64,000 nt of DNA, from contig CM067348.1 of the NCBI GenBank assembly GCA_034190875.2, positions 29,904,057-29,968,056 of the forward strand, read 5' to 3'. This DNA comes from Urechis unicinctus (taxonomy: Eukaryota > Annelida > Polychaeta > Xenopneusta > Urechidae). The notes under the pieces were generated by a model that had not been told where the DNA came from, did not search any database, and was given only the letters and a program-made list of their open reading frames with translations. Both the position numbers and the translations under genes were made by a program. This document shows, piece after piece, positions 49,516 through 58,610 of the stretch (position 1 is its first letter; every line of letters starts with the position of its first letter).

Positions 49516-50524
49516 TTAATTGGTAATACCGTCTGGTGGTAACTGGGTATCGGGCGGCACAACAAGCAGCTCTTCCTTTACAAAGCCACGGAGCAGTCCA
49601 TCTAACAAATAGTAAAGTACAGGCTCACCAGATTTAGTGACAGAGCGTCCTATCCGGTAAACATCGAGTGACCACACAGGGTCAGTGGCCCGCCGCCGGT
49701 GGTCTTGCTCGACCTCACCAGGCTGGTAGAGGTAGCGAACGCCAACATCAGAGGCAAGCTTTTGCTCTTTGACCCCCAGCGGGCGCCCTGGTACGACTGC
49801 AGAGGGCTTTTGTTCAACTCGTTTTGCCTCTATAGCATCTTTAGGTTCTTTTCCAGTCAAGCGGGTCACCTCATTATTTATCGCAGAGACTACAGCCTGC
49901 AGTCGAGAAACCCACTCAGTCGATCGTTTTCCAGTAACCCTTAACTCTACGGCATACTGGTCCAAAGAGTCGTTAGCGATGGTGCGGTTAACTATACCCT
50001 GGTCTCGATGGATATTCACACGGCCGCGCCTGACTGATACTCCATGTTTTGCTAGCAGCTGATTTCGCTGCTCCCATAAACTCCCGTCCGGGGTCCACCT
50101 GAAGTAGTTTAGGCCAATGCAGTGGTCCTCGCTTGTATATCCTTTCGAGTGCACCTGCGACCTCTTTAGCCTCGTTTGTAGTCAAGGGCTAGGCCGCTTT
50201 GTAGAGCGAGGCCACATCAACCACTGTTAGGGCATACTTGTAAGTCCGGCGCTTTACAACGTCATGAGGAAGAAATAAGAGATCGGCTTAGTGAACCTCA
50301 TTAGGGACGGGGACATCAAACTTTGGTCTGGGAATGTGTTTTGGCACAGGCAGGTAGATTCGCCATATAGCTTGCTTTGTTAGCCACCCCCTGGTAACTT
50401 CCCCAGAAACCCCCGCTTCTGTTGCAAGCTTTTTGATAGCTGTTATGCCATTCAAGTAGCCCTTAGGACTATAGTATATCTTCTGCATGCGACGATCCAT
50501 ACAAAGTAAATGCCGAGTCTCCAA
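49516..50524 (-). pseudogene. Polinton DDE (retrovirus-like) integrase
   Basis: Integrates the element into host DNA. The N-terminal part is YYSPKGYLNGITAIKKLA, then WRIYLPVPKHIPRPKFDVP. Next comes the core: ADLLFLPHD (first catalytic Asp), LTVVDVAS, KLLQVDPGREFMG (second Asp), RRGRVNIHRDQGIVNRT, and the C-terminal module DPVWSLDVYRIGRSV...GFVKEELLVVPPD, a chromo/SH3-like tail. Breaks: TAA in NEVH-stop-ADLL near 50290, TAG in KAA-stop-PLTT near 50191, and a frameshift after EFMGA near 50060. At the place of the catalytic Glu (after QGIV) the sequence goes straight to NRT, so the third catalytic residue seems deleted. It points away from the capsid fragment's start and converges on the polymerase. 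Confidence 0.88.
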
Positions 50525-50533
50525 ATTACCTAC

Positions 50534-50955
50534 TTAGCAAGCCTGTATGCACCTAACCCAGTCGCAGCCATACCCAGTATAATGAATGCCATAACCCGCC
50601 CCCTTATGTTCATCTGAGGGCTCGTAGAAGTCTGAAAGCTGTGGCGTCATTTTAACATCAGCCAAGATGTGAATGACCGGGATTTCCCCTGCGACCTCCC
50701 TCCACCAAAGATTGGGATGTATGTTATCTGGCCGGCCATACCCCACGTGACTCATTCCTATCCCCTCCAGGATATGAATCAGTACTGGAAGTAGGGGGCT
50801 GTATGTTATCTGGCCGGCCATACCCGTCGTGACTCATTCCTATCCCCTCCAGGATATGAATCAGTACTGGAAGTAGGTGAAGATGTATATGGTATAGAGA
50901 CCCCGGGTAACCTCTTCACGATACACAAATACATTGGCACTTGACAACTTCTCCC
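50534..50955 (-). pseudogene. small Polinton accessory genes, duplicated and frameshifted
   Basis: The minus strand from 50955 reads EKLSSANVFVYREEVTRG and IYIFTYFQY in one frame, then LIHILEGIGMSHVGYGRPD and NLWWREVAGEIPVIHILADV in another. A 77-bp stretch (50717-50793) is duplicated in tandem at 50802-50878 and breaks the frame. Next, from an ATG near 50650, comes a second copy of the 40-residue membrane protein found at 50962-51084, shifted by one base near 50605. I do not recognise the first protein: it has hydrophobic segments and a WWREVAGEIPVIH block. Confidence 0.5.
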
Positions 50956-50961
50956 AATTAC

Positions 50962-51084
50962 CTACTTAGCAAGCCTGTATGCAACCAACCCAGTCGCAGC
51001 CATACCCAGTATAATGAACGCCACCTCACGCCTCTTCTGTTTATCTGAGGGCTCGTAGAAGTCTACGGTTATTGGTGTTGTCAT
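50962..51084 (-). CDS. intact 40-residue single-pass membrane protein
   Basis: ATG at 51084, stop TAG at 50962. It starts MTTPITVDFYEPSDKQKRR, then has one hydrophobic helix (VAFIILGMAATGLVAYRLAK) to the end. The basic KQKRR before the helix predicts a cytoplasmic N terminus. A diverged, frameshifted copy lies at about 50538-50650, so the gene was duplicated. Preservation of both start and frame in this short gene, beside heavily broken ones, may be chance given its size. Function unknown. Confidence 0.6.
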   Translation of the reverse strand: MTTPITVDFYEPSDKQKRREVAFIILGMAATGLVAYRLAK

Positions 51085-51432
51085 CTTATTCCAGTCCGCC
51101 ACAAGTCGTGGTAACAGTGGTACACATCGCTGTCATCAACAGACATGACCTCATTGCCAAAAATCTTGATTGTCATTTTCTTAACCACGGCGCGACCCAG
51201 GTTTTGCACAACACAACATCAGTCGAGGTCAGCGTGATTGCAAAGGCCGTGCTGTCCCTGGAATAATGACGTCTTCTGCACCTAGATTGGGGAAGCGAAC
51301 CAGCAGTTGTTGGTTCTGATCAATAGTACTTGGATTGTTTGTAGTAACTGCAGACAGCCGCACGCCCTTTACCCCTAGGGGTTCGCGTATCCGGCGGTGT
51401 GGGTTTAGTATGCGTCTGTAAGTACTCGTCAT
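51070..51432 (-). pseudogene. N-terminal fragment of Polinton capsid-type (F54H12.2-like) protein
   Basis: From ATG at 51432 the frame reads MTSTYRRILNPHRRI, LGVKGVRLSAVTTNNP and LVRFPNLGAEDVIIPGT. After a one-base shift near 51250 comes FAITLTSTD, and after another VVKKMTIKIFGNEVMS and DDSDVYHCYHDLW, before TGA that overlaps the ATG of the next small gene (ATGA). I recall this start from the family annotated F54H12.2-like, the Polinton major capsid protein. Only about 110 residues remain; the rest, with most of the jelly-roll fold, is deleted. The capsid could not be made from this copy. Confidence 0.55.
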
Positions 51433-51472
51433 GTTGAATTCTTAATTGCAGTTATATCTTTAACACATAGAC

Positions 51473-52700
51473 ATGGAGTTTAATAACCCAGCATTTGATG
51501 ACGTAGATGAGCAGGGGGCTATGGGAGGGGAGAGGAATAACTTTGATGAGGAACCTAACCTCATTGACGAAACTTTAGATACGTCGAGTACTACTAGTCC
51601 ATGGTGGGCTATTACTGAAATGCCTGCTGGGTTAACAGAAGATCAGGTGGGTTCCAAAGAAAAACTGAAGTCCTAGTTACGAGGTGGGAGATGGCAGTGT
51701 CTAAGCATTGGATGCAGGCCACTCTGGAGTTTAGATCGTCTCAACAAGGTGACCTTTGGGTTAAGTTGGGCCGAGAATGTAAGCTTCTGACATGGAAGAA
51801 CAATCCAAACAAGTTCCTCTCTCCTAGGAGTATCGTAGATTACGGTGGTACACAGCTTGCTTGGGCTCTTGGGATAACACCTGAACTATCCACAAAGGCA
51901 GGAGAGATTGAAATGAGCGCCCTCGACCCTGAAGCCGTGACAGAGCAAGGTGGTGTGGAAGAAACAAGATTAATAGAGGACATTCATAACACCATACAAG
52001 ACCTAGGTACACAAACAGACAACGAACTGCCACTCAGAGAGCTTGTAGGGCTTGACAAGGCTATGCAGACCCAGAGGGGTGAGCTGGTGAACAACCTAGC
52101 TAAGATAACTGAGATAGAAAGGGATATAGCCCGACGGGAAGCTAAAATGGCAAGCTTGGAGGAGGCAGGGAGGGAAGGAGATCCAGTATGGAAATTGCAA
52201 TCAAGGACCTGCGGCGTGTCCGTGTTGAGGCTGCCTCTGTAAACCGTGAACGTCTGCGAACCCAAATTAACCGCATCAGGGAAACGATCAATAGACTTCT
52301 TAATGAGGACACAATGCTAGCTGAGCGTGTACGCACCCTGTTCCGGGAGCAGGGCATAACAATTGCCTCTATCCTCACTGCGATTGGATTGGCAATCTCG
52401 ACCCTGGTTGCTGCTTTGACGGGTAGAGAGAGCACTAGTTCAACCCCGGCACCAACACCGACGCCAGCTGATAAGCCTGGGGTGAAGGACTGGATTAAAA
52501 AACAGCTGAACTCCTTGGAAAACGTCCTGAAGGGCCTAGCCGGTAAGGCAGCAGCTGCCCTTCCAGGAATCATTGGCTCCATCATATCATGGCTGCTTAA
52601 GTCAGCTGCAAAGGTGGCTGGTTGGATTGCAGATCATGTATGGGCCGCAGTTGTGGCGGTGGGGAGAGTTATCCACTACGTAGCAAACCAAAGCACTGCT
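51473..52700 (+). pseudogene. coiled-coil and membrane protein of the Polinton, frameshifted
   Basis: Starts divergently from the capsid fragment (40 bp apart). An acidic N-terminal frame (51473-51676, MEFNNPAFDDVDEQG) shifts to 51691-52195 (LWVKLGRECKLLTWKN, then a long charged helix IERDIARREAKMASLEEAG), then shifts again at about 52188 to a frame with RERLRTQINRIRETINRLL, GITIASILTAIGLAISTLVAAL (a hydrophobic helix), a Thr/Pro/Ala linker, and an Ala/Gly/Leu-rich amphipathic C-terminal part ending near 52690. The frame continues to 53039 only by chance, over the facing gene. Coiled coil plus membrane helices suggest a virion-membrane or membrane-active role, which is inference. No named family. 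Confidence 0.6.
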
Positions 52701-53639
52701 AAGCCTATAGCGATTCCGCCTACAATAAGAGCGGTTTTCTCATCATCGTGCGCCAAACGTAGATCGGTATTGCCCTGGAGAGGGGACTCCCATATCTGGC
52801 GGAGGGTCAAAGCTTCCTCTATCTGGAACAGGAGCAACCTGGTTGACATCAGTATTGCTGCCGATCTGCTGTTCCTCAGTTGCAATGGTAATCAGATTGT
52901 TGTACCCAGCAACGTGTACAATGGCAAGACGGAACCATGTAAAGGCCCATTCCAAACACATAATCAACCTTTGAGGAAGCATTCTGGAGGACGTTCTGAT
53001 ACCGTCGGATTGATGAGGGAATGTCCACTGGGGAGTTGATGGCATCCTCAACGTTAGCCTGAAATTGTTTCTGAGCATCACAGGACGTGCCAACACCTAG
53101 TATCTCTGAACGGGTCTGTGCCTGAGCACCATGAATGGCCCAGACATAGGTCCTAATGCTGTCGTTGATCTGTGAGATACCTGGGGATGTGAACCCCTCC
53201 GATTTTTCTAGGATAAAAGTACTCCAGGCGATGTTTGCCCCCTCTTGGTTTTGCTTTATGAAATCAATGTGCAGCTTGCCGCCCTGGAAAACAAACCCTT
53301 TGGTTGATTTCTCAAATGTTTGCCTGACGGATTCGTAGAGGTTCACGTTTCCGTAATGAGTGATGACCCGTACCTCGTGAGTTTTGGGGTCTGTGAAGTA
53401 GATCTGCCCTAGGCCCTGGTTGCCGCCTTTTATCCTCCAACAAGGCCCTCGTCGCTCATGTTTGGCACCAAGTATTTATCAAACAGGTTGGAGGACTCTA
53501 CACGAAACACATTTGTGATATTATCCGCATTCACCTGGATAAGAAGATGTGTCAGATCTTTGGCGGCAATATGTGATGGGTAGACATGCCCGGTTTTGTA
53601 CGTTTTATTCGTATTGAAACTAAAGGCTTGTTTATTCAT
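52676..53639 (-). pseudogene. unidentified Polinton protein, frameshifted
   Basis: ATG at 53639 (MNKQAFSFNTNKTYKTGH), then FRVESSNLFDKYLVPNMSDEG. After a frame change near 53430 come LGQIYFTDPKTHEVRVITHY, NLYESVRQTFEKSTKGFVF, HIDFIKQNQEGANIAWSTFI and VWAIHGAQAQTRSEILGVG. After another shift near 52920 comes GYNNLITIATEEQQ and a Pro-rich tail. Soluble, mixed alpha/beta-looking; position beside capsid-like genes makes a structural role plausible, but I do not recognise the family. Its N-terminal 67 codons lie inside the tandem duplication and recur, truncated, at 59006-59205. Confidence 0.55.
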
Positions 53640-53664
53640 AGTGCTATGTATCACACTCTGTAAA

Positions 53665-54252
53665 ATGTTCAAAGTGAGAATAGTGCAGGTGATCTATACG
53701 CAGGTCTTAGGTCAATCACGTGTACTGTGGGTTGGTATAACATTGAATCAGAGGTGCCCCTTTGATGGCTGCCAGCTAATTCTGGCCCAGAGGGGTTAAA
53801 ACTTACCGTGCTTCCACCTGGCCTCTGGTGCTTCAAGTGTGTACAGGAGGAAATTGAATCTATGACTCAGGTCTTTACGATGTGACGGTGTGTTAAAAAT
53901 ATTAGGTTTTGATGCAGGTCTGGGTGGGGGATGGATTCGTTCAGGTCTTCACAAAGGCGTCCGGCCCGTGAACTTTAGCATCTTTAACCCATTTTATGTC
54001 CACCTCGATCAAGTCAGTACCACGCACAACATACTTGATTGTGCGCCCACTACGCTTCTTGAAGTTGTGGGTTGTGGGGGCGGCTCTTTTGGTGATATTA
54101 TAACCACAAACATCGCCAATCCTGTGTCAAAACGGGTTGGTGCAGGAGCCGTGAATGAGCTAAAGGTTCAGATAAGAGATAATAAGGGAAGTTTATTGAT
54201 CAATCAAGACCTTCCTGTTGGCGTTGTTCTTCAATTTACAAGATGTCAATAA
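53665..54252 (+). pseudogene. unidentified Polinton protein with conserved C-terminal domain, frameshifted
   Basis: ATG at 53665 (MFKVRIVQVIYTQ, then GITLNQRCPFDGCQLILAQRG) stops at 53799. The continuing frame, open from about 53875 to 54252, reads RPVNFSIFNPFYVHLDQVST, APTTLLEVV, IANPVSKRVGAGAVNELKVQ and LPVGVVLQFTRC. The short alternating hydrophobic strands suggest a beta-rich domain. Its start lies 25 bp from that of the facing gene (53639), so the two probably shared a bidirectional promoter. No family named with confidence. Confidence 0.5.
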
Positions 54253-54263
54253 ATTTATGGAAC

Positions 54264-54885
54264 TCAACTGAAAACGGATCAGAGCGGCGCCGACCTCTCC
54301 AAATATGCAACAAAGACCTATGTAGACTCACAAAAAATCGATAAAGGTGGCGGTACTATGACTGGAGACCTTGAAATGGGAGATAATAAAATCGTTTAGT
54401 TGGGAGACCCAATATCGCCAACGGATGCTGCTAATAGAAAGTATGTTGATGACAGACACAGACAGCATGGCAGGGACCTGAGAGAACTCATAAGCTCCCA
54501 AACGAAATATCTCATTACTATATCAGCAGAGGCAAGTGGCCCCCTTTGCAAAGGATATGAGTGGTCGTTTGGCCATGGGGCTAGGGGCCGAGACTCACAA
54601 GACTCAAGCTGTGGATATACCATGTTATCCAATGGCAGGATCATCCGTGTGGGGTTGTCTTCTGGTGTTGGTGCTGATACGGCTGCTATAGCAGTCGTTC
54701 CTGTTATTAATGGAACGAATCAAGCGGTAGGAATAAGTAAGCCTGCTGACCAACGGGATGTTGTAATATCTTTAGACCAGCCTTTACAGCTAGAACAAGG
54801 CAACGTTATTAACTTTTATTCAACCACTCAAAACAGAGGGGCGACTTGTTCTGTAGTATCGCTCCTAATTGAACTTGACTTATAG
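54264..54885 (+). pseudogene. tail-fibre-like Polinton protein with an in-frame TAG
   Basis: The frame reads LSKYATKTYVDSQKIDKGGG, TMTGDLEMGDNKIV, a TAG at 54397-54399, then LGDPISPTDAANRKYVDD and a globular part (YEWSFGHGARGRD, SNGRIIRVGLSSGVGADTAA, LQLEQGNVINFYST) that ends at 54885. 'GGTMTGDL.MG..KI..LGDP....DA.N.KYVD' is a hallmark of phage and giant-virus fibre shafts, where it marks a trimeric repeat before a receptor-binding or trimerisation head. A single substitution (for example CAG to TAG) explains the stop. A homologous attachment role in a Polinton particle is inference. The second copy at 59830-60451 has the same TAG. Confidence 0.65.
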
Positions 54886-54908
54886 AATTATGTGCCTATA
54901 ACGGTAGT

Positions 54909-55469
54909 ATGAAACAACAACCAACTGTGCCGCCTGATGAGAATCCGGGCCACTCCTATCGGCTGAGATCGATCTCAAGAAGCAACACCTTGAGAAAGAA
55001 ATATGGTGCTATGTATAAAAAATATAGGTGTGCAGTAAACTCAGTGGACGCTGTAGACACTGCTTTAGTTGCTGTGGGTATGTGTCTTGGCGCAAGTGGT
55101 GCGGGTCTGATGTTTACGGTGGTTGCTGCCCCTATTGCTACAGTCTAAGGTGCTATGCGGCCGCTTGTGTGGACTGGTTGCAACCGCAGGAAAAGTCATC
55201 AGCTGGCGGCTGTCGGCAAAGGTAAAGAAGCACGAACAGATTCAAATATGGCGCAGAACAAACTAAACACGGTTACGGATATTATTTCGGCGGCGCTTGA
55301 AGACGGCTTTATCTCAGACGATGAGTTTAAGCTCGTTTCGGCCGAGATCGAAAAATATACTCGAATGAAAAGCCATATCAAATCTAAGACGTTGGCTAGG
55401 GCATCTCCACCCCCTCACCGCCTAGGTCGACAGGGGTCGCAGGAGGCGATCGTGTCAGTACCGTGGTAA
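54909..55469 (+). pseudogene. membrane/helical Polinton protein, three frames
   Basis: ATG at 54909 (MKQQPTVPPDENPGHSYRL), then a hydrophobic stretch (TALVAVGMCLGASGAGLMFT) to a TAA at 55146. After a frame change come a helix like GLVATAGKVISWRLSAKVKK (best seen in the second copy, where a 2-bp difference changes the frame) and then, from about 55247, AQNKLNTVTDIISAALEDGF, ISDDEFKLVSAEIEKY and KSHIKSKT. The C-terminal alternating helix with SDEEF-like residues recurs in Polinton-like clusters of other invertebrates as I recall. Unknown function; probably membrane-associated with a cytosolic helical tail. Confidence 0.55.
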
Positions 55470-55505
55470 GTGCAGTCGACCGACTGACCATTTAAAGAGT
55501 AGTGT

Positions 55506-56297
55506 TTGCTGGGTATAATGGAGGTGGCGATAAAATCTTTCTGCAACGATCATACCAGAGTCAAGCAAAATACGGACCAGTGGGAGACCACGAGGAAGGG
55601 CTGCGTTGGAGGAAGTGACTACTCCACCATCATAGGGCAAAACTACTTTAGCAGCTATAGTAAGAAGCTGACTGAAAAAACTAGCAATGAGGGTGTTCGC
55701 TTTAGCGCGCCCTGCCTCTGGGGTCAGACTTTTGAGGAGGTTGCAATTGTGGTATTGGAGAAGGTGTACGACACCAAGGTCTAGGGAAATAATATCTATA
55801 TTCATGGCGGCGCAACGGCCTACTCTCCAGATGGCTTTTGTCTGCTCCCGATCCGGCGGGCTGGGGTGACTGGGAGTGGGGTGGATGCTGTCTGTCGGGG
55901 GCATCCTGAGGAGGTTGTGCTGCTCGAGATAAAGTGCCCCTACACTCGGAGTCCTGGGAGGGTGATTCCGAACATGTATAAGCCTCAGGTTCTGTTGGGG
56001 CTGCACCACAGTCCGGTGGCGACCATGGGGGTGTTTGTCGACTGCGTCTTCAGGTTGTGCTCCTACGAGGACCTGGGGAGGGCTGAGGCGTACAACCAGG
56101 TGTATCACAAGGATCGGAAGAAGGATAAGGAGACGGTGGCTTGGGGGTGGGCGTTGATTGAGGGCCTCGAAGACGACGACTATGGCGCGAACGGGAGGTT
56201 TAATAGTTGGCTGGGCGTCACGGTCCTTCGCTGGGAAGACCGAGTGGGGCCGCGGAGAGGCCGGCGGGGGCGTTCTGTTGGAAGCTCTTTAAGATGA
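55506..56297 (+). pseudogene. YqaJ/lambda-exonuclease-like recombinase with one in-frame TAG
   Basis: A PD-(D/E)XK nuclease of the YqaJ viral recombinase type, which resects double-strand DNA ends for recombination. Seen: TTRKGCVGGSDYSTIIGQN (the start of the domain), LWGQTFEEVAIVVLEKVY (Glu), a TAG at 55782, then in the same frame AYSPDGFCLL (catalytic Asp), VVLLEIKCPYTRS (catalytic E-x-K), NMYKPQVLLGLHHS and VDCVFRLC. Apart from the TAG the frame is open for 264 codons, and every catalytic residue is present. The start is 55506 by the longest frame, or ATG at 55518 (MEVAIKSF). The same TAG is in the second copy. Polintons mostly lack such a gene, though related viruses have one. Confidence 0.82.
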
Positions 56298-56336
56298 GGT
56301 TGATAACTGCTCGTCCTGATCCCAAACTTTATCTAG

Positions 56337-56450
56337 CAGAACAACGCTAAGGTTGCCCAGTTTATAGAGGACCTCGACCGCGTGAAAAATGGAACTTACA
56401 CGGGTAGACATGGGCCTGGAATGTTTACGCTTGAAGACCTCTATGGATAG
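56337..56450 (+). pseudogene. short coding remnant after the recombinase
   Basis: A 37-codon stretch between stops reads AKVAQFIEDLDRVKNG, TYTGRHGPGMFTLEDLYG. It has the look of real protein and lies just downstream of the recombinase frame. It may be the end of the recombinase gene in another frame or a separate gene. Unrecognised. Confidence 0.35.
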
Positions 56451-56825
56451 ACCCTGGGTTGGTAGTATAGGTAATGGCGGTTCCCCTACCCCCTGCGACT
56501 CGTGGCTCCCTGCCCCCTGCGACTCGTGGCGCTGGGGTGTTCGCTACCTGGGGTTGGCTGCCCTAACTTAGTCGGTTAGAATGATGGTTGCTGGGTGGTT
56601 GGATATCTGGGGTGTGGACGATTTGCTTTGGTGGGTGGGTGGTCTCAAGATAGTCCCCTCTGCGCTGGACCCGCCATTACCTATACTAGTGGAATGAATA
56701 ATCAACTGGCCGACCATCCAGGCGGCACTTGTCGCCCTACCATCAATTCGAGATCCACCGGTTATCCACTTCTGTCACCACACAACAGTTCAACCCTGCG
56801 TTTCAAGCATCTTCCCCGGTTTAGA
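56451..56825. other. intergenic, no recognisable gene
   Basis: Contains a tandem pair of 21 bases (CCCCTGCGACTCGTGGC at 56500 and 56516-56530). Frames around 56595-56828 show no motif. The Polinton right end may lie here. Confidence 0.4.
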
Positions 56826-57710
56826 TAAGATCGACTGCGAAGTGGCCGTGATTAAAAACAACGCCTTTGCTTCAGGAACGACAGTCAACCCCTATTCCGG
56901 CTACCTTTTCAACCATCTGTCGTTGAATTATTTGCTTGCTTGCTCGTTCAGATCACTCAGCTCAAACCAATCAATCAAGAATTATTTTTCGGTGTCAGTG
57001 TGCTTCATTCACGTTTTGCTATCCCCTTTATCAGCTTATCGCAGTTCGACATGAAGCTTATCTTATAATCGCGTAAGAAGTCTCTCAAAAATACACCCTT
57101 CGCGAAATTTCCCATTGAATCTTGGAAGCTCGCAGCCTTCATGCGTAACACAAAACCACGCGGCACCAAAAGACGCGACTGTATTAACATCAGTTCTCCT
57201 CGCTTTCTTCGACTTCTTAAGAAAGGGAAATATGTCCCTTTTTCCTAAACCAGCTTCAACCCTCGCCAACATATGTTGCGTGAAATTATTCGTCGAACTT
57301 AAGTCGGACTCGAGCCTCATTTACAACACATAAAGACTCTTCAAGATCGTGACTGATCTCTCACAATCATCATAGCTTCCATCCCTCACATTTTTGACCG
57401 TGTAAGCACGTATGATCATATGCACCGTTTGGTTCCCGCTCCCGTATCATCTCCGGTCTTCATTTACCCCAACGTGCACGGCCGCCTCATCACACTCACC
57501 CATGGCACGTTGATTACCTGCCTTAAGCGAGTTGGATCAGACACTTCCTTCGGGTCATAGCCTCCGTAAAGACGGCTGCTCTCTGGGTAATCGTGCAGGC
57601 GGTCTTCCCGACCTGCTTCAGCACCACGGTAGCTGTTGCTCCGACTGCTACCAGCGATTTATCTCGTTCAATCTTTAGTAGCGCCTTTCAGTCACTCAAG
57701 CTATAGGTCA
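56826..57710 (+). pseudogene. tyrosine recombinase relic
   Basis: Pieces in order, across several frames: NNAFASGTTVNPYSGYL (N-terminal core-binding start), TSVLLAFFDFLRKGNMSLFP (about 57185-57245, the typical start of the catalytic domain), SIPHIFDRVSTYDHM (about 57380-57420), PNVHGRLITLTHGTLITCLK (about 57470), SGHSLRKDGCSLGNRAGG (His of the H-x-x-R box at 57556, Arg three residues later) and LLQHHGS...SDCYQRFI (catalytic Tyr codon at 57649). These are features of eukaryotic tyrosine recombinases of DIRS, Crypton or related type. At least four stops or shifts make it dead. Whether it belonged to the Polinton or is a separate insertion is not clear. Confidence 0.6.
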
Positions 57711-58582
57711 CTCCTTGCTGCCTTGGCTCGCATAAAGAATTAGACGCGTCAACCCCCTATTAATCATTTGTTATCCATTAACGCTTCTTCTAATGTCCTC
57801 CCCACCCCCTCTCATCTTTCTTTTTCTCTCCCACTTCTTCTCCTGTCTGGGCCGGTCAACCTTGGCAGTCTTCTAGGCAATCACTCATATATCTTCCTCG
57901 CTTTTGCATATTCCGTCCTGGTCTGGTTCGATATTGCTTGTTCGCTTTGCTTAGCGTACGCAATCTCGCATAACAGCTTCTACCTTTTTAATTGATCACT
58001 AATGTTCTTAAAGTTGTTATGCCATTTAATGCTTGCCCTAGCTCTGTGCAGCGGGGTTCTTGAACTTCTTGAAGCCCAATAAAGTGATTGTATGCACCGC
58101 CCTTCCTTCTCGGTTTCCTTGTGAGGTTGGGGATAATAATCAAGTTTGCCTCCGGGATACGATCTTATGACATTCTTTGTTGATGCCGATGCATTACACG
58201 AGTGTTATATGAAACGTGCGATTAAACAACCAAGATTGTCTTGGATATTTGAAAACAGATAAATTGGGATTGTCGTAAACTGGTATATAACCTATTAAAT
58301 TACAATTGCGGATAGAGAAAATGTAATATATAGATAAATATGATCAAGACGAGCGCGTATTAGTTGGTGTAGCATACACACCTCTCCATTGACCCCCAGA
58401 CATTCGATTGCTTCAATATGTGTGGTGTTAGTCACAATGCTATCGTAAGTCACGTCAAACCATGCGCACCGCAACACCTGCATGCTAAACATAGCAACAT
58501 CTACTGACATATATATATATATTTATATTACAAACATCGACCGTTGGGAGACTTTTGACGGGAAAAGACCGTTTGGGGCCTA
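57711..58582. other. no recognisable gene
   Basis: C/T-rich at first (57780-57850), then AT-rich unique sequence. A 75-codon frame at 57768-57995 has hydrophobic residues but no motif and changes frame in the second copy. Confidence 0.4.
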
Positions 58583-58610
58583 GTCCCCCGAATGTTGACC
58601 GTCGGGGGAC
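58583..58610. repeat. GTCCCCCGA hairpin
   Basis: GTCCCCCGA (58583-58591) pairs with TCGGGGGAC (58602-58610), 10-base loop. Related GACCGT, GACGGG and GTCCCCCGAC strings occur from 58548 to 58725. Confidence 0.75.

Larger units (their letters stand above)
46400..56450. mobile_element. Polinton/Maverick-type element, decayed
   Basis: A cluster of closely spaced intron-less genes, on both strands, that is visibly more GC-rich than its surroundings. It includes protein-primed DNA polymerase B, a retrovirus-like DDE integrase of the F54H12.3-like type, a capsid-protein fragment and several small structural-looking genes. Polymerase plus integrase plus capsid is the Polinton (adintovirus-like) signature. 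The packaging ATPase and adenain-like protease were not found. Terminal inverted repeats were not identified, so the limits are approximate. Nearly all genes are broken, so the element is not functional as sequenced. Confidence 0.8.

Noticed and set aside
52700..53039. C-terminal extension of the plus-strand coiled-coil protein frame
   Set aside because: The composition changes after about 52690 and the stretch is antisense to the facing gene with coding motifs, so the extension is a result of a frameshift.
55455..56108. A 217-codon minus-strand frame (also 61019-61672)
   Set aside because: It is the antisense shadow of the YqaJ-like recombinase, which has clear catalytic motifs on the plus strand.
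57063..57320. Minus-strand frame of 85 codons (104 codons in the second copy, 62568-62882)
   Set aside because: Antisense of the tyrosine-recombinase relic, whose plus-strand motifs are recognisable.
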